From assembly GCF_001648355.1 (NCBI RefSeq), contig NZ_LXSL01000026.1, forward strand, positions 1 to 18,895: a DNA stretch of 18,895 nt, read 5' to 3'. The notes under the pieces are model-generated. The model had not been told where the DNA came from, made no database searches, and saw nothing but the letters and a program-made list of their open reading frames with translations. Positions 13,548-18,895 of this stretch are shown here, one piece after another. The stretch's first letter is position 1. Each line of letters opens with the position of its first letter. Made by a program: the position numbers and the translations under genes. Source of the DNA: Eikenella longinqua (lineage in GTDB: Bacteria > Pseudomonadota > Gammaproteobacteria > Burkholderiales > Neisseriaceae).

Positions 13548-14008
13548 CCACTGCCACCTTAGCCGTCCAATACTGCGACGAAATCATCCGCCATGCCGGT
13601 GAATTGAAATATTCCCTCATCGGCGTGCGTCCCGGTTTTTACCTTATTCCAGAGAAAACGGCTGTTATCCCGCAGTTGTGCCTCTGCATCACTTATCACA
13701 TCCCAATAACTTGCCAAGGTTTTGTGCCGGGAGCCCGGATTCATATTGATATTCTGCGCAATAAAACAGAGGTAACGTGGACATTGGATATGGTTCCTGA
13801 AGCTTCTGAGAATACAGAGGGGCACGATTCTTTGAATGGGGTTTTAATGCAAACCATGCTAAATTTCCCTGTGTCTAATCAAGACCTTATTCATGCAAGA
13901 TTAAGAGTTGGCGATAATGTTCTCATTGAGAGCAATCAGCCTCTTAAAATAATGGATATGCAAAGTTTCGCAGACGAATCCCCTACTTTAAAACCTACCA
14001 GCTTCTAA
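13544..14008 (+). CDS. DUF6941-like protein, third gene of the TA operon
   Basis: The protein has 154 aa starting MTTATLAVQYCDEIIRHAGE. The opening 'YCDEI----G---SLIGV--GFYLIP' and beta-rich remainder (to PLKIMD) resemble the DUF6941 family, whose function is not known to me. The ATGA overlap with the antitoxin and GGAG 8 bases upstream show co-translation, so it belongs with the TA pair. An intrinsic terminator starts 10 bases after its stop. It may be a chaperone, effector or regulator of the pair; none can be read from sequence. Confidence 0.7.
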   Translation: MTTATLAVQYCDEIIRHAGELKYSLIGVRPGFYLIPEKTAVIPQLCLCITYHIPITCQGFVPGARIHIDILRNKTEVTWTLDMVPEASENTEGHDSLNGVLMQTMLNFPVSNQDLIHARLRVGDNVLIESNQPLKIMDMQSFADESPTLKPTSF

Positions 14009-14017
14009 CATTCCACC

Positions 14018-14045
14018 AGCCCGCCCCGCGCGGGCTTTTCTTTTG
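14018..14045 (+). terminator. Rho-independent terminator of the cI-TA operon
   Basis: AGCCCGC (14018-14024) pairs with GCGGGCT (14030-14036) over a 5-nt loop and is followed by TTTCTTTT. It closes the rightward transcript from cI before pL. Confidence 0.85.
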
Positions 14046-14087
14046 CCCGTCAACCCACATCCAACTGTAAACCCGTAGCTGACTGTT

Positions 14088-14113
14088 GCCGCGCCGAAGA
14101 GTGCGGCTTTTTT
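14088..14113 (+). terminator. Second, weaker terminator
   Basis: GCCGC (14088-14092) pairs with GCGGC (14103-14107) and is followed by six T. The stem is only 5 bp with a 10-nt loop, but it is in the same orientation as the terminator at 14018 and would back it up. Confidence 0.55.
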
Positions 14114-14195
14114 GTTGCCGGAAATCTTGAGTTTTGCCGACTTTCGACGAGTTTGTCTTAATTTTTTTATTTTATTAATCAGATAGATGTAAAAA

Positions 14196-14250
14196 ATAAC
14201 CGCTAATTATATTACTTGCGGTATTGACTAATAATATAACCGCTAGTAAT
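14196..14250. promoter_or_regulatory. Left operator array (three sites)
   Basis: ATAACCGCTAATTAT (14196-14210), ATTACTTGCGGTATT (14211-14225, inverted) and ATAACCGCTAGTAAT (14236-14250) share the ATAACCGC half-site with the array between cI and cro. The last site lies between the pL boxes and overlaps the -10; the middle one overlaps the -35. The same repressor should therefore control both promoters, as CI does in lambda. Spacing (centres 15 and 25 bp apart) is less regular than at the right array. Confidence 0.82.
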
Positions 14251-14252
14251 AT
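14224..14252 (+). promoter_or_regulatory. pL promoter (rightward early operon)
   Basis: TTGACT (14224-14229), 17 bases, TAATAT (14247-14252) is near the sigma-70 consensus. It drives the plus-strand genes beginning at 14654, after a leader of about 395 nt. Confidence 0.88.
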
Positions 14253-14394
14253 ACACCCCAACGAAGCACGAAACAGACACCGGCGACCCCGCATAAGTCC
14301 TTCAAACGGCGGCGGGGAAACAGGGGGAGAGCCGGAAGGCAGCAGTATCCAGCCATCCGCCCCTTATAAGCCGATAGCGAAATAGAACGCTTCA

Positions 14395-14445
14395 CGATCT
14401 TTTATCAAGGCGAATTTTTAACAGAGCCTCTTCATAGAGGAGGCT
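14395..14445 (+). promoter_or_regulatory. nut-like site: boxA-like sequence and hairpin
   Basis: CGATCTTTTA (14395-14404) partly resembles the boxA core (CTCTTTA), and 20 bases later AGCCTC (14425-14430) and GAGGCT (14440-14445) form a hairpin; an inner alternative pairs CCTCT with AGAGG around TCAT. The order boxA then hairpin downstream of pL is that of a lambda nut site. No N-like protein is recognised. Confidence 0.35.
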
Positions 14446-14459
14446 TGATTAAAAGTTTG

Positions 14460-14634
14460 TAGATTACCTAGTGCGCCGCCTTGAGTTCCCATGCCGAGGG
14501 GAACCTTGCAGCAATTCGCGTGTTCATGCGCTCGAGTAAGCATGCACACCTTTGCGGGGCGCAGCCCATACCGCAGCGCGCAAAAAAGGCTGTCCTGATA
14601 AAACGCAGTACAGGGTGGCGCACTAGGTAATTTG
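14460..14634 (+). ncRNA. Putative structured RNA element with a 23-bp closing helix
   Basis: Bases 14461-14483 (ATTACCTAGTGCGCC inside) pair with 14611-14633 over about 23 positions, with G-U pairs at 14462/14632, 14478/14616 and 14481/14613 and no other mismatch. Inside are three hairpins: 14485-14504 (GTTCCC/GGGAAC), 14520-14549 (GTGT-CATGC / GCATG-ACAC) and 14553-14575 (TGCG-GGGC / GCCC-CGCA). The G-U pairs suit selection at RNA level. It could be a small RNA, an antitermination element of the HK022 put kind, or a short inverted-repeat mobile element. It ends 20 bases before the next start codon. No known family is recognised. Confidence 0.5.
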
Positions 14635-14653
14635 ATCGAAAGAGAGAGCAATC

Positions 14654-14965
14654 ATGTACACCATCCAGCCAGACTATGACGGCATGTTAGCCGACTACTT
14701 GGACGAAATCAGCGCGGCAGATTACGAAGAGAGCAGGCAGGCAGCCGAAACCCTGCGGCTGGAGAAAGAATACCGCAGCGAAATCATCCGCGAATGGGCA
14801 GAGGTATCCATAGCGGACGGCGAAGAGAACTACGACATCAACGACCAAGCCACATGGGCAGACCATATCGACTGGTTTTTACTTGAGCGCAACGAAGAGC
14901 GCCTGCCGCTGGATATTCCCATGCCCACATGGGAAGAGTGCGTAGCCGCCATTGCCGCCAACTAA
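14654..14965 (+). CDS. Unknown acidic protein, 103 aa
   Basis: The protein starts MYTIQPDYDGMLADYLDEIS and is strongly acidic and helical throughout, ending EECVAAIAAN. GAAAGAGAGAG lies upstream of the ATG. It is the first gene after pL and follows the structured element by 19 bases. Early phage positions often carry host-takeover or anti-defence proteins, and an acidic surface could mimic DNA, but nothing in the sequence proves that. It is unlike the lambda N protein, which is basic at its start. Confidence 0.7.
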   Translation: MYTIQPDYDGMLADYLDEISAADYEESRQAAETLRLEKEYRSEIIREWAEVSIADGEENYDINDQATWADHIDWFLLERNEERLPLDIPMPTWEECVAAIAAN

Positions 14966-14978
14966 CACGGAGCAAACC

Positions 14979-15221
14979 ATGCAAATCAACATTGACGGGA
15001 ATTACAGCCGCGCCGCCGAAGTGCTACAGCGCGGCATGAACCTTATCCAAGGCACAACGCTGGATGAAATCCTAGACGAGCTAAGCCAAGAGGTGCAGGC
15101 CGCCATCATCAAGCACATGATGGACAAAGCCGACAGCATCATCCGTGAGGAAGAGGAAGAGCGTGAAGAAGAACGGCGCGAGCGTGACCAACAGTTCACG
15201 GGATTAGCCGCCAACCAATAG
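14979..15221 (+). CDS. Unknown 80-aa protein with a charged helix
   Basis: The protein starts MQINIDGNYSRAAEVLQRGM. The second half is a long Glu/Arg helix (EEEEEREEERRERDQQ) that may form a coiled coil. GGAG lies 7 bases before the ATG, and the gene begins 14 bases after the previous stop. An in-frame codon upstream overlaps the previous gene and is less likely. No family recognised. Confidence 0.7.
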   Translation: MQINIDGNYSRAAEVLQRGMNLIQGTTLDEILDELSQEVQAAIIKHMMDKADSIIREEEEEREEERRERDQQFTGLAANQ

Positions 15222-15339
15222 CCACAGATGGCGACAGACCCCCAGCCGGCGGTGGGGCAAAACACCGGCAGCAGGCGGCGGCTGAACTCCTTGTAAGGGT
15301 AATCCCCCTCTAACTACCGCGCGCCTGCATCTTTAATAC

Positions 15340-15996
15340 TCAGGTAGCATCTGGCACTTCGGCCGGAATCATCCCTGGAAGTGTAAACAGATACATGATG
15401 AGCATCTTGGTAAACAGCCGCAGCTGCACCAAATCTTGCGGTGTGAAATCAAGCAGGGAATGGGAAGCATCATTACCGAGCTGGCGGATATGGTGGGCAA
15501 AATCGCCCATCTCCACAGTTAGTACCCCATCTTTTACTAGGCGGTTAATCCGCCAGTTTAGGTTTTTATCCTTGCTCTCTGTATCTTTTAAAGACAACGC
15601 TGCTTCCACCGCTGAGCGGTAGGCATTCCCTGCCGAACGGGCGAAGTCGTCGCCCAGCAGAAACAGTTTTTCTGCCTCAAGCAGGGAAGGCAGCACCTCC
15701 GGCGGCGTGTGGTCTGGAATATCCGGTTTAGGCGGTTCGGGCAACCATTCCAACCCATAGCCTAAGTCGTCAAGCTGACGAACGTTTGCTGCTGCATTTT
15801 GTGCCAATATTATTGCCACGCTTGGCTCAAGCTCGCTATGACCAACAACCCCGCCGCCGCAATGATTGCAAACCACCAACGACACAATTCGCGTCAAACC
15901 GTTATATGCAATTTTTTGAGTAAGGCGGACGTAACACAATGTAAACGCCACATCCTTCTTTTTGCAATACGGACAATCCAAAGGAATTTGTAACAT
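15340..15996 (-). CDS. DUF4145-containing protein, reversed within the early operon
   Basis: The protein has 218 aa from ATG 15996. The N-terminal part has zinc-ribbon-like pairs (CPYC near 9-12 and CNHC near 43-46). The C-terminal part (ARSAGNAYRSAVEAALSLKD ... LNWRINRLVKDGVL ... HHIRQLGNDASHSL) has the helical pattern of the DUF4145 domain, which occurs alone or fused to restriction subunits and often near defence genes. A TTG at 16008 is rejected. It lies on the strand opposite to the whole pL operon, so it is a likely moron with its own promoter, which must lie in the next gene. Its stop falls in a uptake-like sequence (CTCAGGTAGCAT, 10/12). Confidence 0.85.
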   Translation of the reverse strand: MLQIPLDCPYCKKKDVAFTLCYVRLTQKIAYNGLTRIVSLVVCNHCGGGVVGHSELEPSVAIILAQNAAANVRQLDDLGYGLEWLPEPPKPDIPDHTPPEVLPSLLEAEKLFLLGDDFARSAGNAYRSAVEAALSLKDTESKDKNLNWRINRLVKDGVLTVEMGDFAHHIRQLGNDASHSLLDFTPQDLVQLRLFTKMLIMYLFTLPGMIPAEVPDAT

Positions 15997-16189
15997 GAAT
16001 ACCCCCAATCAAGATTTAACCCGGGAGACCAGATTTTTAAACAGCATCATGAATCTGCCAAACCGAGAAGCCATACTGATACAGCATTATAAAGGTTTGG
16101 GTGAACAAGAGCGCACCAAACTGTTTATTGCCTTAGTCGGTAAATACAGCATTCTGACACAACTCCAACCCACAGGAGCTACAAAATGA
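15995..16189 (+). CDS. Unknown 64-aa protein
   Basis: The protein starts MNTPNQDLTRETRFLNSIMN and is helical with a central NREAILIQHYKGLGEQERTK segment. AAAGGAA lies about 10 bases upstream of the ATG at 15995. That ATG overlaps the ATG of the divergent DUF4145 gene in the palindrome CATG (15994-15997). Its stop overlaps the next start as ATGA, so it is tied to the downstream operon. No family recognised. Confidence 0.65.
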   Translation: MNTPNQDLTRETRFLNSIMNLPNREAILIQHYKGLGEQERTKLFIALVGKYSILTQLQPTGATK

Positions 16190-16422
16190 AAACCCACATC
16201 TCCGCTTGGATAGCGGCTATTTTTATCGGCGCGGCCTTTGTCGCCATGCCCACCCTAGACAGCCAAGACGAATACCTGCAGGCCGAAGAGACCGCAGCCG
16301 AGCGGGTAGCCAAGCTAGACCGCCAAGCCTCACAAGAGGCCGCCGAACTGGCGCGGCAATATCAAGAGATGGACGACGTGCAGATTATGCGAGGTGTTGT
16401 CTATGAACCGGAGGGAAGGTAA
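16186..16422 (+). CDS. Small membrane-anchored or exported protein, 78 aa
   Basis: The protein starts MKTHISAWIAAIFIGAAFVAM, a basic residue plus a hydrophobic stretch typical of a signal anchor or signal peptide, followed by a charged helix (EETAAERVAKLDRQASQEAA) with coiled-coil character. AGGAG lies before the ATG, which overlaps the previous stop. The next ATG overlaps its stop by one base. Could be a spanin-like or exclusion protein, but no specific evidence. Confidence 0.7.
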   Translation: MKTHISAWIAAIFIGAAFVAMPTLDSQDEYLQAEETAAERVAKLDRQASQEAAELARQYQEMDDVQIMRGVVYEPEGR

Positions 16423-16715
16423 TGCACATTATCCAACGCAACGACCACAAGCGCGGCATTGCTACCGTCTGCGGAGAGATACGCCACATCAATTCATCGG
16501 TAGCACTCAAAAACCCGCACCCTTCGCAAGCGGGCGAATACAACAAACAGCGCAGCGTAACTGTATTTATGGAGCACCAATTTCCAATTGACGACACTGC
16601 TGCCATCGAAGCGCACAAACAAAAACTGCGCCAACTGGACGAGCAAATCCGTACCAACCCGCACCAGAACTACCCCGCCGCCATCAAGCGGACAGGGAAC
16701 AAACGGAAAGATTAG
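16422..16715 (+). CDS. Unknown 97-aa protein
   Basis: The protein starts MHIIQRNDHKRGIATVCGEI; the first half is beta-rich (RSVTVFMEHQFPI), the second a basic helix (AIEAHKQKLRQLDEQIRTNP). GGAGGGAAGG lies directly before TAATG, where the stop of the preceding gene and this start share one base. No family recognised. Confidence 0.7.
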   Translation: MHIIQRNDHKRGIATVCGEIRHINSSVALKNPHPSQAGEYNKQRSVTVFMEHQFPIDDTAAIEAHKQKLRQLDEQIRTNPHQNYPAAIKRTGNKRKD

Positions 16716-16717
16716 AA

Positions 16718-17053
16718 ATGAGCAAAAGCCAAGAGTTAATTACAAAGCAACACCCCGTCAGCGCTGTGGATATTCTGGGCATGGTTGCCGGTCTTTCCGC
16801 TGCCGCCATGCACATTTACACCGTTGACCCGACCGGGAAACTTAGCCAAATGTTTGCCACCAAAGCCATCCCGCCCCTCCGGCAAATCATCCTGCCGATT
16901 GCAGAGGAAGCAAACCAACTAGCCGCAGCAGACGATGCCGCAGCAGACGACTTTGTAGCTGTTGTTACAGCAGCCATTTTGCTGCTAGACAAAGCCAACA
17001 AAAAAGCAATCGAGCTTGGCTTGTCCGAAGCAGTCCCCCCGACTATCCAATAA
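16718..17053 (+). CDS. Unknown 111-aa helical protein
   Basis: The protein starts MSKSQELITKQHPVSAVDIL. It is mostly helical and Ala-rich, with two hydrophobic helices (VDILGMVAGLSAAAMHIYTV and DFVAVVTAAILLLDKA) that might sit in a bundle or membrane. The start follows the previous stop by 2 bases with a weak ribosome site (AAAGATTAG), suggesting coupling. No family recognised. Confidence 0.65.
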   Translation: MSKSQELITKQHPVSAVDILGMVAGLSAAAMHIYTVDPTGKLSQMFATKAIPPLRQIILPIAEEANQLAAADDAAADDFVAVVTAAILLLDKANKKAIELGLSEAVPPTIQ

Positions 17054-17068
17054 CCCCCGGAGTAAATC

Positions 17069-17245
17069 ATGTATCACGTAATCGGAACCTGTAGCCAATG
17101 CGGCGGCAAAGTAGTTATCCATGATGTATGGGGGGGCGTCATCCCGCCAACCCCAACTTGCCAGCGTTGTCATGCCACTTTGGATCAACCAGTTATCACT
17201 ACGACCCCAGCCAAACCACCTGAACGCCATTTATTCCAGGAGTAA
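17069..17245 (+). CDS. Small zinc-ribbon protein, 58 aa
   Basis: The protein starts MYHVIGTCSQCGGKVVIHDV. Two CxxC pairs (C8/C11 and C31/C34) around a PPTPTC turn make a zinc ribbon, a pattern common in small phage proteins of unknown role. GGAG is in GGAGTAAATCATG, a ribosome block repeated at 17239 and, with one change, at 18830. A run of seven G at 17130-17136 lies in the gene and could slip. Confidence 0.8.
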   Translation: MYHVIGTCSQCGGKVVIHDVWGGVIPPTPTCQRCHATLDQPVITTTPAKPPERHLFQE

Positions 17246-17248
17246 ATC

Positions 17249-17461
17249 ATGTGCGACCAGCTGATGTATTACACGCAGGTTTTGCAGCAACTACACCAAC
17301 AGGAGTATGAAAATGAAAAAAGAATTCCCCGCCCAAGTATGGAAAACATTAGCCGCAGTCAATGTGAACGAGCAGACCGAAAAGAAACAGAACCTAACCT
17401 ATCTATCATGGGCATGGGCATGGCAAGTGCTGATGGAATACTACCCGCAAAGCAGCTATGA
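17249..17461 (+). CDS. Possible small ORF overlapping the SSAP gene
   Basis: The ORF starts MCDQLMYYTQVLQQLHQQEY behind a good ribosome site (CCAGGAGTAAATC) but runs 149 bases out of frame through the start of the SSAP gene. The first 25 residues look like a genuine small helical protein; the rest is basic and low in hydrophobics, as an out-of-frame reading of the next gene would be. It could be a short gene that lost its stop, or a coupling ORF. Confidence 0.35.
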   Translation: MCDQLMYYTQVLQQLHQQEYENEKRIPRPSMENISRSQCERADRKETEPNLSIMGMGMASADGILPAKQL

Positions 17462-17903
17462 AATCCACCCGGAAAAAACCTTTGCTGATGGCAGCGTAGA
17501 AGTCAGTGTAAGCGTAACCGTATCTGATGGCGAAAACAGCCTAACCCGCTACATGTGGCTGCCCGTTATCGACCACAAAAACAACGCAGTCAAACACCCT
17601 GATGCCTTCATCATCAATAAAAACAAAATGCGCTGCTTGGTTAAGTGCATCGCCATGTTTGGCCTTGGCTTATACATCTACGCAGGCGAGGATTTGCCGG
17701 AAGCAGAAAAGCCGGTGGTGCCGCACCAAGGCATAAATATTGAAGAGACCACCCGCGCCCTGCGGCAGGCAGCTAACCTAGACAACCTAAAAGCCATCTT
17801 CGGCCATGCTTGGACAGCCGCCACCAAAGAGCAGCAGCCCATCATCAAAGACATTTACGACCACCGCAAAGCAGATTTTGAAGCAGAACAGGAGGCAGCA
17901 TGA
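17313..17903 (+). CDS. Single-strand annealing protein, DUF1071/Sak3 type
   Basis: The protein has 196 aa from ATG 17313 (AGGAG 7 bases upstream; ATG 17307 is too close). The signature EKKQNLTYLSWAWAWQVLME ... YPQSSYEIH, MWLPVIDHKNNAV, and KMRCLVKCIAMFGLGLYIYA matches the DUF1071 family, proposed as Rad52-like annealing proteins of phages. It would anneal complementary strands during recombination and repair of phage DNA, acting with SSB (next gene, ATGA overlap), ninB and ninG. The C-terminal helix (about 145-196) is variable in the family. Confidence 0.85.
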   Translation: MKKEFPAQVWKTLAAVNVNEQTEKKQNLTYLSWAWAWQVLMEYYPQSSYEIHPEKTFADGSVEVSVSVTVSDGENSLTRYMWLPVIDHKNNAVKHPDAFIINKNKMRCLVKCIAMFGLGLYIYAGEDLPEAEKPVVPHQGINIEETTRALRQAANLDNLKAIFGHAWTAATKEQQPIIKDIYDHRKADFEAEQEAA

Positions 17904-18286
17904 GCGCCATTGCAGTAGCAGGCCGTTTCACAAAAGACGGCGGAATCCGTACCACCAAAAACGGGCATCACATCCTATCATTCGGCATCGCCGAAAACGT
18001 CTATATGAACGGCGAAGAGCAGGCGCAGTTTTTCAACTGCCAACTATTCGGCAATCGCGCCGAGAAGCTTGCCCCTTATATCAGGAAGGGCGGGGCGGCT
18101 ACCGTATTTGGCAGCCTGCAAATCCGCAAATACACCGACCGCCAAGGCATCGAGCGGCAAAGCGTAGAAATCATAGTCGGCGATATTACCCTGCAAGGCA
18201 GCAGCACCGACCGGCAGCAGGCGCAGCCAAGGCAGCAGCCGCCAGCACCACAGCAGAGCGATATAGATGACGATGTGCCTTTTTAA
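17900..18286 (+). CDS. ssb: Single-stranded DNA-binding protein
   Basis: The protein has 128 aa. An OB fold spans about 1-102 (AVAGRFTKDGGIRTTKNGHH ... FFNCQLFGNRAEKLAPYIRK ... EIIVGDI); a Gln/Pro-rich linker follows; the acidic tip DIDDDVPF carries the partner-binding motif of SSB proteins. It coats single strands during phage replication and recombination and would recruit the SSAP or host proteins by its tip. The start overlaps the SSAP stop. It is shorter than typical host SSB, as phage copies often are. A terminator follows. Confidence 0.92.
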   Translation: MSAIAVAGRFTKDGGIRTTKNGHHILSFGIAENVYMNGEEQAQFFNCQLFGNRAEKLAPYIRKGGAATVFGSLQIRKYTDRQGIERQSVEIIVGDITLQGSSTDRQQAQPRQQPPAPQQSDIDDDVPF

Positions 18287-18299
18287 ATAGCAGAAGCAC

Positions 18300-18328
18300 A
18301 GCCCTGTTTGTAAGCAGGGCTTTTTCTT
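18300..18328 (+). terminator. Intrinsic terminator after ssb, inside the early operon
   Basis: AGCCCTG (18300-18306) pairs with CAGGGCT (18315-18321) over an 8-nt loop and is followed by TTTTTCTTT. It lies between ssb and the next gene in the same direction, so downstream genes need read-through, antitermination or a separate promoter. Confidence 0.8.
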
Positions 18329-18339
18329 TGGAGAACCCC

Positions 18340-18825
18340 ATGCAAGTAACCCTTTACCAATGCGCTGATGACATCCGCGCCGTTCTCGATGCCCACTTTG
18401 ACAATGAGACCGAAGCCGCCGACACGCTCGAAGCCGTTATCGGCCAGTTTGAAGTTAAAGCCCAAGCCGTAACAGCTTACTGGCTGAACCAAGAAGCCCA
18501 AATCGGCATGCTCGACCAGCACATCAAATCCATGCAGGAGAAAAAGAAAGCCCTGCAAAACCGACAGGGCAGGCTGAAAGAATACTTGGCTTTCAATATG
18601 CGGCGCACCGGCATCCGCGAAATCAAAGCTGACGATGGCACGTTTACCGCCAAGTTCCAAAAGAACCCGCCCGCCGTTACCGTCTATGACGAAAAGCAGA
18701 TACCGGAAGAATATTGGGTGGTGAAGAAGGAAATCAGCAAGAGCGCCCTCAAAGAAGCCATCAAAGGAGGCAAAGAAATCCCCGGCGTCAAACTCGAGAG
18801 CAGCGAAAGCCTGCGCATTAAATAA
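18340..18825 (+). CDS. Siphovirus Gp157-like protein
   Basis: The protein has 161 aa from ATG 18340, with GGAG 7 bases upstream; an in-frame TTG at 18328 is rejected. The pattern MQVTLYQCADDIRAVLDAHF, then a long coiled helix (LDQHIKSMQEKKKALQNRQG), RLKEYLAFNMRRTGI, and a beta section (ADDGTFTAKFQKNPPAVTVY ... IPEEYWV) matches the Gp157 family of phage proteins found near recombination genes. Its precise activity is not known to me. It follows ssb after the terminator at 18300. Confidence 0.85.
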   Translation: MQVTLYQCADDIRAVLDAHFDNETEAADTLEAVIGQFEVKAQAVTAYWLNQEAQIGMLDQHIKSMQEKKKALQNRQGRLKEYLAFNMRRTGIREIKADDGTFTAKFQKNPPAVTVYDEKQIPEEYWVVKKEISKSALKEAIKGGKEIPGVKLESSESLRIK

Positions 18826-18839
18826 CCAAGGAGTAAACC

Positions 18840-18895
18840 ATGACCCAAGTATTTACCCAAATCCGCGACTGGGCAGAAGCCCGCAACCTTATCGA
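18840..18895 (+). CDS. Partial gene, possibly MazG-like pyrophosphohydrolase
   Basis: Only 18 full codons are visible (MTQVFTQIRDWAEARNLI). The pattern I--WA--RNLI is typical of the start of phage MazG-like nucleotide pyrophosphohydrolases, but the catalytic EExxE is beyond the window. The ribosome site AAGGAGTAAACC precedes the ATG. Confidence 0.5.
   Translation, partial: MTQVFTQIRDWAEARNLI

Larger units (their letters stand above)
14253..14653 (+). other. Long untranslated pL leader
   Basis: About 400 bases follow pL before the first convincing gene. No ORF with a good ribosome site is found. A short ORF at 14491 (beginning MPRGTLQQFACS) lacks a Shine-Dalgarno. The leader contains a purine-rich, GC-rich segment (14310-14340), a nut-like boxA plus hairpin (14395-14445) and a large folded element (14460-14634). 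Such a leader suggests RNA-level control, for instance antitermination. Confidence 0.6.

Noticed and set aside
14461..14634. Group II intron or retron RNA (GTGCG near the left end; complementary ends)
   Set aside because: No domain V, no reverse transcriptase gene nearby, and only 175 bases. The closing helix is longer than a retron a1/a2 pair and no branch guanosine context is clear.
14418..14651. 77-aa ORF on the minus strand across the structured element
   Set aside because: No ribosome site, rare start context, and it is antisense to a leader with strong base pairing. The pairing explains the region better than coding.
14654..14965. Anti-CRISPR protein
   Set aside because: The small acidic early protein would suit the role, but I see no similarity to the AcrIIC proteins I know, and no Aca-type gene partner is present.

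Overview
The window looks like the immunity, replication and packaging half of a lambdoid prophage in a Neisseriaceae host, most likely Eikenella. The host clue is the DNA uptake sequence. The 12-mer AGGCTACCTGAA, which I know as the Eikenella dialect, is present exactly at 440-451 (reverse) and 2880-2891, and with one mismatch at 153-164 and 678-689. One copy of the Kingella dialect (AGGCAGCCTGAA) lies at 4262-4273.

Layout. A lambda-like immunity switch sits at 10645-11728: cro (leftward) and a CI/S24 repressor (rightward), separated by three 15-bp operators at exact 24-bp spacing and a near-consensus pR. A second array with the same operator and a near-consensus pL lies at 14196-14252. From pR the leftward strand carries small accessory genes, an HTH protein, an O-like initiator with an iteron origin inside it, a DnaC-like loader, ninG, ninB, then directly terminase small and large subunits, portal and a Q-rich scaffold-like protein. 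A strong terminator follows at 720-741. From pL the rightward strand carries a 400-nt structured leader, small unknown genes, a single-strand annealing protein (DUF1071/Sak3 type), SSB, a Gp157-like protein and the start of a possible MazG-like gene.

Between the repressor and a terminator at 14018 lie five genes in the same direction as cI: a membrane-anchored protein in the position of lambda rex, an 84-aa protein, a RelE/ParE-like toxin, an XRE antitoxin that carries an apparent signal peptide, and a DUF6941-like protein. They could be expressed in the lysogen and are the best candidate for an undescribed exclusion or defence module. A DUF4145 gene is inserted in reverse orientation in the pL operon, and its start codon overlaps that of the divergent neighbour.

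The most unusual non-coding item is 14460-14634, a 175-bp element closed by a helix of about 23 bp with internal hairpins, just upstream of the first pL gene. No coat, tail, lysis, integrase or late-regulator gene is seen in the window. Family names come from reading the protein sequences; no database search was run.
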